In this document: positions 22,942 through 31,461 of the stretch, in pieces
Position numbering within the stretch: position 1 is the stretch's first letter
Layout: each line of letters begins with the position of its first letter
Assembly: GCF_001428625.1 (NCBI RefSeq)
Contig: NZ_LMIE01000005.1
Span: 1-47,708 of the forward strand
Length of the DNA stretch: 47,708 nt
From: Hydrogenophaga sp. Root209
GTDB taxonomy: Bacteria; Pseudomonadota; Gammaproteobacteria; Burkholderiales; Burkholderiaceae_C
Reading direction: 5' to 3'
Translations under genes and position numbers: made by a program
The notes under the pieces: generated by a model
What the model was told of the DNA's origin: nothing
The model's input: the letters and a program-made list of their open reading frames with translations, nothing else
Databases searched by the model: none

Positions 22942-23427
22942 TCAGCGCCAGCCAGGCGCCTTTTTCAACACGAAGTTCATCACCGGCTCGCCCGCAGGCC
23001 GGCCTTCGGCGGGGCGGCGGATGCCGCGCAGTTCCTGGCCGCAGCCGGAGGCAGTCACGTTGCCTTCCCACACGGCGTCCATGTTCACGCCATCGGCCGA
23101 TTCGTCGAGGTTGAATTCGCCGCTGGTCACATCGCCTGAGACCAGGGCCTGTCGATCGTTGCCGGGGGTGGAGCGCTTGAGGCTGCCTCGCACACTGCCC
23201 GGGTACTCGGGGTGGCGTTCGAACAGGAGCGCGCCGGTGGAGGCTGGCGCGGCTTCGCTGCCGCTGGTCTGTGGCCACAGCACAAGCTGCCACAGACCGT
23301 AGAGCTGGGCCGGCGCCATGTCGGCGGGCGAGGTGCAGCCCACCGCCGGGGTTTGGGCCGTGGCAGGCAGGCTGATGGCGAGCGCCATAGCGGCTGTTGC
23401 GAGCCCGTGGTGCCGACGTGTCTTCAT
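22942..23427 (-). CDS. Small secreted protein of unknown function
   Basis: A 161-residue product with a signal peptide (about 1-25: positively charged start, hydrophobic core, ATAQ end). The mature part contains two cysteines (Cys31 and Cys129) that could form a disulfide and has alternating hydrophobic and polar stretches (LYGLWQLVLWP; ALVSGDVTSGEFNLDES; MDAVWEGNVTASGCG), suggesting a small beta-sheet or lipocalin-like fold. I do not recognise a named family. Its ATG overlaps the rep stop codon (ATGA), so it is translated from the helicase message. Confidence 0.82.
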   Translation of the reverse strand: MKTRRHHGLATAAMALAISLPATAQTPAVGCTSPADMAPAQLYGLWQLVLWPQTSGSEAAPASTGALLFERHPEYPGSVRGSLKRSTPGNDRQALVSGDVTSGEFNLDESADGVNMDAVWEGNVTASGCGQELRGIRRPAEGRPAGEPVMNFVLKKAPGWR

Positions 23428-25502
23428 GGAGCGATGTCGGCCGCCTTTTGCGCGGCCTGGTCGGTGGCTCGCTGGGCGAACTCGGCGCGCAGGGCGCGCA
23501 GTTTCTCGCGCGGGTCTTCTTTGGTGGTGGCCTGGTCCAGCGCCATTTCCTTGATGAAGCGGCTGGCCTGGCCCGGGATGCTCTCGCGGCCCTTCTTGCG
23601 CCGCTTGAGCCAGCTCACCGCGAGCGTGCGTTGCGCGCGCGTGATGCCCACGTACATGAGGCGGCGCTCTTCCTGCAGGCGCTGCGCCATGCTCTCGGCG
23701 GCGGCGTCGCTCTGGCCGGGCTCCTCGTCCATCTTGAACGGCAGCAGGCCTTCGTTCACACCGACCAGCATCACGTGCGGCCACTCCAGGCCTTTCGATG
23801 CGTGCAAGGTGGAGAGCGTCACCACGTTCTGGTCCTTCTCGCGTTCTGAGAGCGTGGAAAGCAGCGCAATCGTCTGTACGACTTCCATCAGGCTCTTGCG
23901 TTCACTCTCCACCTGCACGCCGGCTTCGTCCTCGATCTGGCCTCCGCAGCGCCCGGCGACCCAGTCGCAGAAGTCCATCACGTTGGTCCAGCGGGCTGCA
24001 GCCACCTTCTCGTTGTCCTCGCTGTCGTACAGGTGCTTCTCGTACGCGATGTCCTTGAGCCATTCGGTGAGGAAGGCTCGCGCGGCCTCGTGACCCACCG
24101 TGTGCTTGGCGCGGTATTCCAACTCGTTCACCGCACGGCCGAATTCGTGCAGCGTGGCCACGGCGCGCGCGGGCAGGGCGCTGCTCAGCGAGTTTGAGAA
24201 CAGCGCCTCGAACAGACTGAGCTTGTATTGGGTGGCGAAGGTGCCCAGCGCCTGCAGCGTGGTGTGGCCGATGCCGCGCTTGGGTGTGGTGGCCGAGCGC
24301 AGGAAGGCCGGGTCGTCGTCGTTGTTGACCAACAGGCGCAGCCAAGCGCACAGGTCGCGGATCTCGGCCTTGTCGAAAAAGCTTTGCCCGCCCGAGACCT
24401 TGTAGGGAATCTGCGCGCGGCGCAGCGACTGCTCGAACGAGCGCGCCATGTGGTTGGCGCGGTAGAGGATGGCAAAGTCGCGAAACTCCTTGTGCTGCGA
24501 GTTCGAACGCAGGCTCTGGATGCGTGCCACGGCTCGCTCTGCCTCATGCTCTTCGTTGTCGGCGTCCACCACTCGCACCGGTTCGCCTTCGCCCAGGTCG
24601 CTCCACAGCGTCTTGGGAAACAGCTTGGGGTTGGGGCCGATCACGTTGTTGGCCGCGCGCAGGATGGCGCTGGTGGAGCGGTAGTTCTGTTCCAGCTTGA
24701 TGACCTTGAGCTCGGGGTAGTCCTGCGGCAGGCGCTTGAGGTTGTCCAGCGTGGCGCCGCGCCAGCCGTAGATGGACTGGTCGTCGTCGCCCACCGCGGT
24801 GAAGCGCGCGCGCTCACCCACCAGCAGCTTGAGCAGCTCGTATTGCGTGGCGTTGGTGTCCTGGTACTCGTCCACCAGAACGTGGCCCATTTTCTTCTGC
24901 CAGCGCTCGCGCACATCGAGGTGCTCGGTGAGCAGCTTGAGCGGCAGCGAGATCAGATCGTCGAAGTCCACGCTCTGGTAGGCCGTCAGGCGCTCTTCGT
25001 AGCGGCCCATGATGGTCGCGGTCACGCGCTCGTTCTCGTCCTTGGCCTGCGCGAGCGCCTGCGACGAATTCAGGCCTGCGCTCTTGAGCGCGCTGATGGC
25101 CCACTGCCAGCCGCGCGCGGTGGCCGCGTCGGTGGTGCCGCCGCAGTCCTTCAGCAGGCTGGTGATGTCGTCGGTGTCGAGGATGGAGAACTGCTTCTTC
25201 AGTCCCAGCGCCGCGCCGTCTTCTCGCAGCAGGCGCACGCCCAGCGCGTGGAAGGTGCAGATCAGCACCTTCTTTGCGTCACGCCCCACCAGTTGCTTGG
25301 CGCGTTCGCGCATCTCGGCGGCGGCCTTGTTGGTGAAGGTGATGGCGGCGATGCGATCGGCCGCCAGGCCGGCCTGAATGAGCCGGCCGATCTTGTGCGT
25401 GATCACGCGTGTCTTGCCCGAGCCGGCACCCGCGAGCACCAGGCATGGCCCCCCCAGGTGGTTCACGGCTTCAAGCTGGGCAAGGTTCAGGCCGTTGGAC
25501 AT
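23424..25502 (-). CDS. rep: ATP-dependent DNA helicase Rep (UvrD family)
   Basis: A superfamily 1A 3'-5' helicase that helps replication forks pass obstacles. The 692-residue product closely follows the E. coli Rep layout: Walker A AGAGSGKT (24-31), FTNKAAAEM, DEYQDTNATQYELLK, GDDDQSIYGWRGA, KLEQNYRS, TLHASKGLEWP and VGITRAQ. The frame is open upstream to 25763, but that stretch overlaps the divergent transporter gene, so the ATG giving SNGLNLAQLEAV is chosen. It overlaps the next gene by 4 nt, an unusual partner for a helicase. Confidence 0.94.
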   Translation of the reverse strand: MSNGLNLAQLEAVNHLGGPCLVLAGAGSGKTRVITHKIGRLIQAGLAADRIAAITFTNKAAAEMRERAKQLVGRDAKKVLICTFHALGVRLLREDGAALGLKKQFSILDTDDITSLLKDCGGTTDAATARGWQWAISALKSAGLNSSQALAQAKDENERVTATIMGRYEERLTAYQSVDFDDLISLPLKLLTEHLDVRERWQKKMGHVLVDEYQDTNATQYELLKLLVGERARFTAVGDDDQSIYGWRGATLDNLKRLPQDYPELKVIKLEQNYRSTSAILRAANNVIGPNPKLFPKTLWSDLGEGEPVRVVDADNEEHEAERAVARIQSLRSNSQHKEFRDFAILYRANHMARSFEQSLRRAQIPYKVSGGQSFFDKAEIRDLCAWLRLLVNNDDDPAFLRSATTPKRGIGHTTLQALGTFATQYKLSLFEALFSNSLSSALPARAVATLHEFGRAVNELEYRAKHTVGHEAARAFLTEWLKDIAYEKHLYDSEDNEKVAAARWTNVMDFCDWVAGRCGGQIEDEAGVQVESERKSLMEVVQTIALLSTLSEREKDQNVVTLSTLHASKGLEWPHVMLVGVNEGLLPFKMDEEPGQSDAAAESMAQRLQEERRLMYVGITRAQRTLAVSWLKRRKKGRESIPGQASRFIKEMALDQATTKEDPREKLRALRAEFAQRATDQAAQKAADIAP

Positions 25503-25590
25503 GGAAAAGGGGACGGTGAGCGCATCGAAAACAGAGCGGTGAATCATACCGGCAGGGGTTGGGGCCGCATGGGAAGCCTCGCCTGACACA

Positions 25591-26562
25591 ATGGCGCCCG
25601 TGCTCAATATCCTGCTCGTCACATTTCCGTTTTTTGCGCTGGTGCTGGCCGGCTTCGTGGCTGCCCGCCGCAAGATGCTGCCGTTGGAGGCCATCCCGGG
25701 GCTCAACGGATTCGTGTTGTTCTTCGCATTGCCTTGTTTGCTGTACCGATTCGGTTCCACCACGCCGATCGCTGAATTGCTCGACCCCTCGGTCGTGGGT
25801 GTCTACCTGCTGTGCGCCTTGGTGATGGTGGCGTTCGCGGTGGCCATGACCTTGAACACACGCATCCGCTGGAACGACGCTTCGCTCGGCGCCTTGGTGG
25901 CGGCCTTCCCCAACACCGGCTTCATGGGTGTTCCGTTGTTGGCCGCGCTGCTGGGCGCGCAGGTGGCCGGCACGGTGATCGTGACCATGCTGGTCGACAT
26001 GGTGATCACCAGTTCGCTGTGCATTGCGCTTTCGCGCCTGGACGAGGGCGAAGGGCATGGTGGGCAGGCCATGCTGGACGCGGGCAAGAAGGCCTTGCGC
26101 GGTGTGCTGGCCAATCCGATGCCCTGGTCCATCATCCTGGGCGCGGTGGCCTCTGCTTACGCGTTCACCTTGCCCAAACCGGTCGAGCAGACCGTCTGGC
26201 TGCTGGCCGATGCAGCCTCGCCGGTGGCGCTGTTCACCATCGGCGCGGTGCTGGCACGCGCGCAGATGCAGTCCAGCCACCCGATGCCGCTGTCGGATTA
26301 CCTGCCGGTGGCGCTGATGAAACTGGTTCTGCACCCGCTGCTGGTGCTCGCGGTGGGGTCGGCGGCGATCCAGCTCGGCGTGCCGCTTTCGCCGGCCGCG
26401 CTCACGGTGATGGTGCTGGTGGCGGCTTTGCCGAGCGCGAGCAACGTCTCGTTGCTGGCCGAACGCTTCGGCGCGGACAACGGGCGCATCGCCCGCATCA
26501 TCCTGGTGACGACCGCCGCAGCCTTCTTCACGTTTTCGGGCGCCGTGTCGTTGATGACCTGA
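25591..26562 (+). CDS. AEC (auxin efflux carrier) family transporter
   Basis: A 323-residue inner-membrane protein with about ten hydrophobic helices. The first is ILLVTFPFFALVLAGF, with the family block AAFPNTGFMGVPLL near 105-118 and ALPSASNVSLLAERFGAD near 276-293. AEC permeases export or exchange organic acids and related small molecules; the substrate here is unknown. It is transcribed divergently from rep across an 88-nt gap. The TGA stop codon lies inside the terminator hairpin. Confidence 0.9.
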   Translation: MAPVLNILLVTFPFFALVLAGFVAARRKMLPLEAIPGLNGFVLFFALPCLLYRFGSTTPIAELLDPSVVGVYLLCALVMVAFAVAMTLNTRIRWNDASLGALVAAFPNTGFMGVPLLAALLGAQVAGTVIVTMLVDMVITSSLCIALSRLDEGEGHGGQAMLDAGKKALRGVLANPMPWSIILGAVASAYAFTLPKPVEQTVWLLADAASPVALFTIGAVLARAQMQSSHPMPLSDYLPVALMKLVLHPLLVLAVGSAAIQLGVPLSPAALTVMVLVAALPSASNVSLLAERFGADNGRIARIILVTTAAAFFTFSGAVSLMT

Positions 26563-26582
26563 AGCGTTGGGCTTCAGTTTTT
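26559..26582 (+). terminator. Terminator overlapping the transporter stop codon
   Basis: CTGAAGC (26559-26565) pairs with GCTTCAG (26571-26577) over a GTTGG loop and is followed by five T residues. The stop codon TGA (26560-26562) is part of the left arm. Confidence 0.8.
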
Positions 26583-26665
26583 CGGCGCAGGGGCCGATAC
26601 ACAGTGAAACCCGCGGCTCGATGATCGGTTGAAGGCCTCAGCCGGCGACGCGTACGGAGAACACC

Positions 26666-27166
26666 ATGATTCTGGCCCCTTTGCCCCACAACGAGAAGCA
26701 GCGCCTGCAGGCCCTGCGAGAGCTTCTGATCCTGGACACACCACCCGAGGAGCGCTTCGATCGCATTTCGGCGTTTGCCGCGAAGGAGTTCGACGTTCCG
26801 ATGGCCTTGGTCTCGCTGGTGGATCGGGATCGACAGTGGTTCAAGTCGAGTTTCGGCATGGACTTGTGCGAGACCTCGCGTGACATCTCGTTTTGTGGCC
26901 ATGCGGTCAACATGTCCGAGACGCTGGTGGTGCACGATGCTTTGAAAGACCCGCGTTTTGAAGACAACCCCATGGTGATCGGGGAGCCGTATGTGCGGTT
27001 CTACGCCGGGGCCTTGCTGCGCCTGCCGTATGGCCAGATCGTCGGTACCTTTTGCATCATGGACCGACGTCCACGGGTGTTCGACAAGCTGGATGTGGCG
27101 ATCCTGGGAGGGCTGCGCGACCTGGTGGTGGAAGAGATGTTTCGCCGCGAGGAGGCTTTGACGTGA
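26666..27166 (+). CDS. GAF domain sensor protein
   Basis: A 166-residue single-domain protein. The whole length fits a GAF domain of the type found at the N-terminus of many kinases and cyclases: N-terminal helix LLILDTPPEERFDRIS, the MALVSLVDRDRQWFKSSFG strand region, SFCGHAV, and the YAGALLRLPYGQIVGTFCI core. GAF domains of this group bind small ligands. No output domain is attached. Its TGA overlaps the GTG of the next gene (GTGA), so it probably works with that receiver-like protein. Confidence 0.88.
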   Translation: MILAPLPHNEKQRLQALRELLILDTPPEERFDRISAFAAKEFDVPMALVSLVDRDRQWFKSSFGMDLCETSRDISFCGHAVNMSETLVVHDALKDPRFEDNPMVIGEPYVRFYAGALLRLPYGQIVGTFCIMDRRPRVFDKLDVAILGGLRDLVVEEMFRREEALT

Positions 27167-27573
27167 GCGCGGCCGGTGCCCCGTCCATCCATGTTTTGCT
27201 GATCGAGCCCGACGGACTCGTGCGAAGCACCGTGGCTTCCGTGTGTCGAGAGCTGGAGATCGTGCGCATGCACCAGGCGACCAGCCTGGTGATGGGCGAA
27301 CAGTGGTTGCGAACCTGGGAGGCCGACGGGTTGATGTTGTCCCTGGCCGATCCGGATGCGGCTCTGGAACTCCTGGGCCGTCTGCGCGCCGGAGACTTCC
27401 GTTGCGAAGCCGGCATTCCGGTGGCGGTGATGGCGCCGGCGTGCGACGCAGCCATGTTGAAGCGGCTGAAGGAGCTGGAGGTCCGCCGCTTCTTGCTGCA
27501 GCCTTTCAAGTTGCGCGACGTGGTCCAGACGGTCGAGCAGCTGTGGCCCGCCGAGGAAAAGATCGACGCCTGA
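27163..27573 (+). CDS. Degenerate receiver-domain protein
   Basis: A 136-residue protein with the alternating beta-alpha pattern of a response regulator receiver (IHVLLIEPDG...GIPVAVMAPACD...RRFLLQPFKLRDVV). Key phosphorylation residues are altered: the acidic pair is Glu15-Pro16-Asp17, the phospho-acceptor position reads GLMLSLAD (Ser60), and the conserved Lys-Pro is Gln113-Pro114. It is therefore probably a pseudo-receiver that does not use aspartyl phosphate. The start is GTG at 27163, overlapping the GAF gene by 4 nt. Confidence 0.75.
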   Translation: MSAAGAPSIHVLLIEPDGLVRSTVASVCRELEIVRMHQATSLVMGEQWLRTWEADGLMLSLADPDAALELLGRLRAGDFRCEAGIPVAVMAPACDAAMLKRLKELEVRRFLLQPFKLRDVVQTVEQLWPAEEKIDA

Positions 27574-27582
27574 AGGGGTGCC

Positions 27583-29691
27583 TCAGATCACCAGCGGATC
27601 CACATCCACCGCAAAGCGGATCAACCCCCGCGTCTCGGGCAGACCGCGGCTCTCCAGCAGCACCGGCTGCCATGCGGCCAGAAAGCGCTGCAGCGCGCCG
27701 CGCGAGGCGGCTTCCACCAGCAACTGGGCACGTTCCACATTGGCCACGCGCTGGATGGTGAGTGGCACCGCCGGGTAGAGGGTGACGTCGTCGAAATGCG
27801 GCAAACCCACGGCCGCCTTCGCCGCCGCGTTGAGGTAGGCCTGGGCAGCCTGCTGGGTGCGCGCGTCGGCGCGCAGCAGCGCCTGGTGTCCGTAGGGCGG
27901 CATGCCGGCGCTCAATCGTTCGGCCAACTGGGTGGTGGCGAACGCGGGAAAGTCGTGTTGCTTGAGCGAGGCGAACAGCGGGTGCTGCGGGTACCAGGTC
28001 TGCACCCACATTTCACTCGCCGCACTCTGGGCCGCGTCGCGCCCGGCGCGCCCGGCCGCCTGCATGAGCAGCGCAAACAGGCGCTCGGGCGCCCGATAGT
28101 CGCTGGCGAACAGGCCCGAGTCGGCGTTGATGCTGGCCACCAGGGTGATGCGCCGGAAGTCGTGACCCTTGGCGATCATCTGCGTGCCCACCAGCACGTC
28201 GACTTCGCCACTGTGCATGGTGGCCAGCTGCATCTCCAGGCTGCCCTTGAGGCGGGTTGAGTCGGCGTCCATGCGCGCAACGCGCGCGGGCCCGCCGTCG
28301 GGGCGTTTCACGTCGGCCAGCAACCCGGCGAGCTGTTCTTCGACCTGTTCGGTGCCGCGGCCCACGGGCGCGATGTCGAGGTTGCCGCAGTCGGGGCAAG
28401 CGCGCGGCACGCGTTCGGTGAAGCCGCAATGGTGGCAGCGCAGTGTGCGGTCGAGCTTGTGGAACACACGAAAGGCGCTGCAGTGCGCGCACTGGCTCTT
28501 CCAGCCGCAGTCGTGGCAGGCCAGCACCGGGGCATAGCCGCGCCGGTTCAGCAGCACCAGGCACTGCTCACCACGCCCGATGCGCTCGGCCATCGCAGCA
28601 ATCAGGGGCGGGGCCAGCACGGCGCCCTTGGGCTGGTGGTTCATGTCGACCAACCGCAGGCGTGGCAGTGCGCCGCCGCCGATACGCGCCGGCATGGCCA
28701 GCCGCAGATAGCGGCCCTGGTCGGCCGCGTGCCAGCTCTCCAGCGACGGCGTGGCCGAGCCGAGCACCACCTGGCAGCGCTCATCCGCTGCCAGTGCCTC
28801 CGACTCCACCTTGCCCCGGTACACCGCCAGATCGCGCGCCGAGTAACGCGCGCCTTCCTGGCTCTTGTAGCTGGGGTCGTGCTCCTCGTCGACCACGATC
28901 AAACGCAGCCCGGGCAGGCTGGCCAGAACGGCCATGCGCGTGCCCAGCACGATGCGCGCCTGCCCCGTGTGGGCCGCAAGCCAGCTGGACAGGCGCTGCG
29001 CCGGCGTCATGCCGCTGTGCAGGCACACCACCGCGCCTGCGCCGCACAGGGGCTCGAAGCGTTCGCGAAAACGCGCTTCCAGCTGCGGTGTGAGGTTGAT
29101 CTCCGGCACCATCACCAGCACTTGAGCGTCGGCATGGGCCTGCAGCGCGCGCTGCGTGGCCTGCAGGTAGACCTCGGTCTTGCCGCTGCCGGTGGCGCCA
29201 AACAGCAGCACGGGCGCCGCCGCCAATGCCAGGGCGTCCAGTGCCAGGCGCTGTTCGTCGCTGAGGTCGTGGCCATCCGCCACATCGCCTGCCGGGAGGC
29301 TCCCGCCCACGCCCGCCTTCGACCGGCGCTTGAGCCGGCGCGCCAGTTGCACGTTGCTCAGGTCGCGCAGCTGCGGTGGCAGCGCGGCGAGCGCCACCTC
29401 GCCCAGGCTGCGCTGGTAGTACTGGGCGGCAAATTTCACCAACTGGCGCCAGCGCTCGTTGAGCGGCGGCAGGCCTTCAAGCATGCCGGCCACCGCTTTG
29501 GTCTGCGCTTCGGTCAGTCCCTCGGGCGAGGTGGTCGGGCAGTCCCACACCACACCGAGCACCTCGCGGGCGCCCAGCGGCACCCGCACCAGCGTGCCGG
29601 GAGCGAGCGGCAACTCACTTCGGTAGGTCAGGCTGGCGCCCACCCCGCTGTGGGCGGGGGTGGCCACCACGACGCTGGGCCAGAAAGCCAT
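27583..29691 (-). CDS. priA: Primosomal protein N' (helicase PriA)
   Basis: PriA reloads the replisome at stalled forks. The 702-residue product has an N-terminal DNA-binding region, the Walker A motif FGATGSGKTEVYL, the DEEH box VVDEEHDPSYKSQEG, the four-pair zinc-binding region (CHDCGWKSQCAHC, CHHCGF, CPDCGN), and helicase motif V-VI blocks with GTQMIAKGHDF and QAAGRAGR. Length is normal. It is convergent with the GAF-receiver pair and lies downstream of hemE on the same strand, separated by an AT-rich gap. Confidence 0.96.
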   Translation of the reverse strand: MAFWPSVVVATPAHSGVGASLTYRSELPLAPGTLVRVPLGAREVLGVVWDCPTTSPEGLTEAQTKAVAGMLEGLPPLNERWRQLVKFAAQYYQRSLGEVALAALPPQLRDLSNVQLARRLKRRSKAGVGGSLPAGDVADGHDLSDEQRLALDALALAAAPVLLFGATGSGKTEVYLQATQRALQAHADAQVLVMVPEINLTPQLEARFRERFEPLCGAGAVVCLHSGMTPAQRLSSWLAAHTGQARIVLGTRMAVLASLPGLRLIVVDEEHDPSYKSQEGARYSARDLAVYRGKVESEALAADERCQVVLGSATPSLESWHAADQGRYLRLAMPARIGGGALPRLRLVDMNHQPKGAVLAPPLIAAMAERIGRGEQCLVLLNRRGYAPVLACHDCGWKSQCAHCSAFRVFHKLDRTLRCHHCGFTERVPRACPDCGNLDIAPVGRGTEQVEEQLAGLLADVKRPDGGPARVARMDADSTRLKGSLEMQLATMHSGEVDVLVGTQMIAKGHDFRRITLVASINADSGLFASDYRAPERLFALLMQAAGRAGRDAAQSAASEMWVQTWYPQHPLFASLKQHDFPAFATTQLAERLSAGMPPYGHQALLRADARTQQAAQAYLNAAAKAAVGLPHFDDVTLYPAVPLTIQRVANVERAQLLVEAASRGALQRFLAAWQPVLLESRGLPETRGLIRFAVDVDPLVI

Positions 29692-29776
29692 GGTTAGCGG
29701 TTCTTCCTCAGTTGAACTGTCGGAATGCGGCGTAAGTCGTTGATTTGGCTCAGCATCGGGACATATCCAGATTTTC

Positions 29777-29785
29777 TGTGGATAA
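29777..29785 (-). promoter_or_regulatory. DnaA box (perfect)
   Basis: TGTGGATAA on the plus strand is the exact complement of the DnaA box TTATCCACA. Confidence 0.7.
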
Positions 29786-29881
29786 CTTTGTTGATAGATT
29801 CATTTTCCGACGCCGCAGCCCTTGAGAATCAAGGCTTTGCTTAAACTGCCTTCAAAAAAAGCAGATTGCAAAATCTATATG

Positions 29882-29894
29882 AATCAACAACTTG
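29882..29894 (+). promoter_or_regulatory. IHF consensus site
   Basis: AATCAACAACTTG matches WATCAANNNNTTR at all fixed positions and sits between the two DnaA boxes, beside an A+T-rich stretch. Confidence 0.55.
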
Positions 29895-29964
29895 CAAGAG
29901 AATCCACCGTGAGGAACGGCTTGCATGGGTGTTCGGGGTTCATGGCGCACCGCAGCAAAAATTT

Positions 29965-29973
29965 TGTGCATAA
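29965..29973 (-). promoter_or_regulatory. DnaA box (TTATGCACA)
   Basis: TGTGCATAA is the complement of TTATGCACA, which fits the relaxed DnaA consensus TTATNCACA. It has the same orientation as the box at 29777, about 190 nt away. Confidence 0.6.
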
Positions 29974-30167
29974 GTAAAGCTTGTCAAGTGCGTTTTTCGG
30001 CATGTTTTGTGTTAATGGCCGGCATTGCGCCGGGGTCATGACGGTTTCATGACGCCTTTCGGCCTACCTGAAATCCTTCGGGCGTTCGCCGTATCCCGCG
30101 CCAAAACTGCGGTTGAGGCTCTGAAAACCGGAGCAACAACCGGAGCGCTTGTCCGCCATGGACCGGC

Positions 30168-31271
30168 TCAGCCGGCCGCGCGCAGGCGCTTCGAATGGGT
30201 GTGCACCGCGTCCACCAGGGTCGACACGTGCTCTGGAGGCGTGTACTGACTGATGCCGTGGCCCAGGTTGAAGATGTGGGTGGCGCCGGTGCCCGGGCCT
30301 TGGTGGGGCGGGCCGAAGCTCTCCAGCACGCGCGCCACTTCGGCGTCGATCTGCCCGGGCTGCGCAAACAGCACGTTGGGATCGATGTTGCCCTGCAGGG
30401 CTTTGCCGTCCGGGCCTTCGCCCACTTGCGCGCGGGCTTTGGCCAGATTCACGGTCCAGTCCAGGCCGAGTGCGTGGCAGTCCAGGGTCTTCATGTCGTC
30501 GAGCCAGAGGCCACCACCCTTGGTGAAGACGATGCGCGGAATCACCACGCCGTCGTGTTCGCGCTTGAGCTGGGCCAGCACGCGCTTGGTGTAGGCCAGG
30601 CTGAATTGCTGGAAGTTGCCGTCGGCCAGCACGCCGCCCCAGCTGTCGAACACCATCACGGCCTGCGCGCCGGCGTCGATCTGCGCGTTCAGGTAGACCG
30701 CCACCGAATCCGCGTTGATGGCCAGGATGCGGTGCATCAGGTCCGGGCGGCTGTACATCAGCGTCTTGACCGCGCGGTAGTCATCGGAACCACCTCCCTC
30801 GACCATGTAGCAGGCCAGCGTCCAGGGGCTGCCCGAGAAACCGATCAACGGCACGCGGCCGTTCAAGGCCTTGCGGATGGACGTGACGGCGTCGAACACA
30901 TAGCGCAGTTTGTCCATGTCGGGCACGGCCAGCGAATCCACGTCGGCCTCGGTGCGCACCGTCTTCGCGAACTTCGGGCCTTCGCCCAGCGCGAACGACA
31001 GGCCCAGGCCCATGGCGTCGGGCACCGTGAGGATGTCACTGAACAGGATGGCCGCGTCCAGCGCGTAGCGCTCCAGTGGCTGCAGCGTCACTTCGGTGGC
31101 GTGGTCCACATTCGTGGCCAGTCCCATGAAGCTGCCGGCCTTGGCGCGCGTGGCGCGGTATTCGGGCAGGTAGCGCCCGGCCTGGCGCATGAGCCACACC
31201 GGCGTGTGATCGGTGGACTGGCGCAGGCAGGCGCGAAGGAAGCTGTCGTTCTGCAGAGGAGCAAAGGGCAT
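30168..31271 (-). CDS. hemE: Uroporphyrinogen decarboxylase
   Basis: HemE removes four carboxyl groups from uroporphyrinogen III to give coproporphyrinogen III in haem synthesis. The 367-residue product has the signature [16 protein letters not shown] (about 24-39), the aspartate-bearing block [35 protein letters not shown], and VFDSWGGVL. Length is standard. It is transcribed toward priA. A GC-rich repeat of family 2 lies upstream, between it and the redoxin gene. Confidence 0.97.
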   Translation of the reverse strand: MPFAPLQNDSFLRACLRQSTDHTPVWLMRQAGRYLPEYRATRAKAGSFMGLATNVDHATEVTLQPLERYALDAAILFSDILTVPDAMGLGLSFALGEGPKFAKTVRTEADVDSLAVPDMDKLRYVFDAVTSIRKALNGRVPLIGFSGSPWTLACYMVEGGGSDDYRAVKTLMYSRPDLMHRILAINADSVAVYLNAQIDAGAQAVMVFDSWGGVLADGNFQQFSLAYTKRVLAQLKREHDGVVIPRIVFTKGGGLWLDDMKTLDCHALGLDWTVNLAKARAQVGEGPDGKALQGNIDPNVLFAQPGQIDAEVARVLESFGPPHQGPGTGATHIFNLGHGISQYTPPEHVSTLVDAVHTHSKRLRAAG

Positions 31272-31378
31272 GGGGTGACGGTGTCGGGAATAGTGGCAGG
31301 GGTAAGGGGATTATCCCGGTCTCAGGAAACCGTGCCGGAGCGCGACCCGCACTGCAAGACGCGACACCCACCCAGAGA

Positions 31379-31456
31379 CACCGCGGGCCCGGCTCCACCG
31401 GCCCCAGGTGTCGCCCCACTCCCAGGGGGGGGCGCCGAAGGCGACGCGGGGGGTAC
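31379..31456 (+). repeat. GC-rich intergenic repeat, family 2 (copy 2)
   Basis: Starts CACCGCGG, continues with CGGCCCCAGGTGTCGCCCC, a GGGGGGGG run, and GACGCGGGGGGTAC. The block order matches the complement of 12517-12590. It lies between the redoxin stop codon and the hemE start. Confidence 0.6.
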
Positions 31457-31461
31457 GGCGT

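Larger units (their letters stand above)
29692..30167. other. 476-bp AT-rich gap between hemE and priA
   Basis: No convincing gene is seen. The region is clearly richer in A+T than its surroundings, especially at 29845-29895. It holds two DnaA boxes, one IHF consensus, an inverted repeat TTGTTGAT (29788-29795) with ATCAACAA (29883-29890), a CTTGCAAG palindrome, and a TCATGACG direct repeat near 30038-30051. It must also hold the priA promoter. Confidence 0.75.

Noticed and set aside
28429-29697. A 422-codon plus-strand frame opposite priA
   Set aside because: Composition is typical of an antisense shadow, and priA is certain on the other strand.
30038-30051. TCATGACG direct repeat as an operator
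   Set aside because: Only two short copies with a 4-nt gap and no promoter in register; too weak to call.
29692-30167. The main chromosomal origin
   Set aside because: Only two DnaA boxes are seen and dnaA, dnaN and gyrB are absent; an origin cannot be claimed without skew data, so it is reported only as a DnaA/IHF region.
30025-30249. A 74-codon plus-strand frame in the hemE-priA gap
   Set aside because: It runs into the 3' end of hemE, has no ribosome-binding site and no recognisable sequence.
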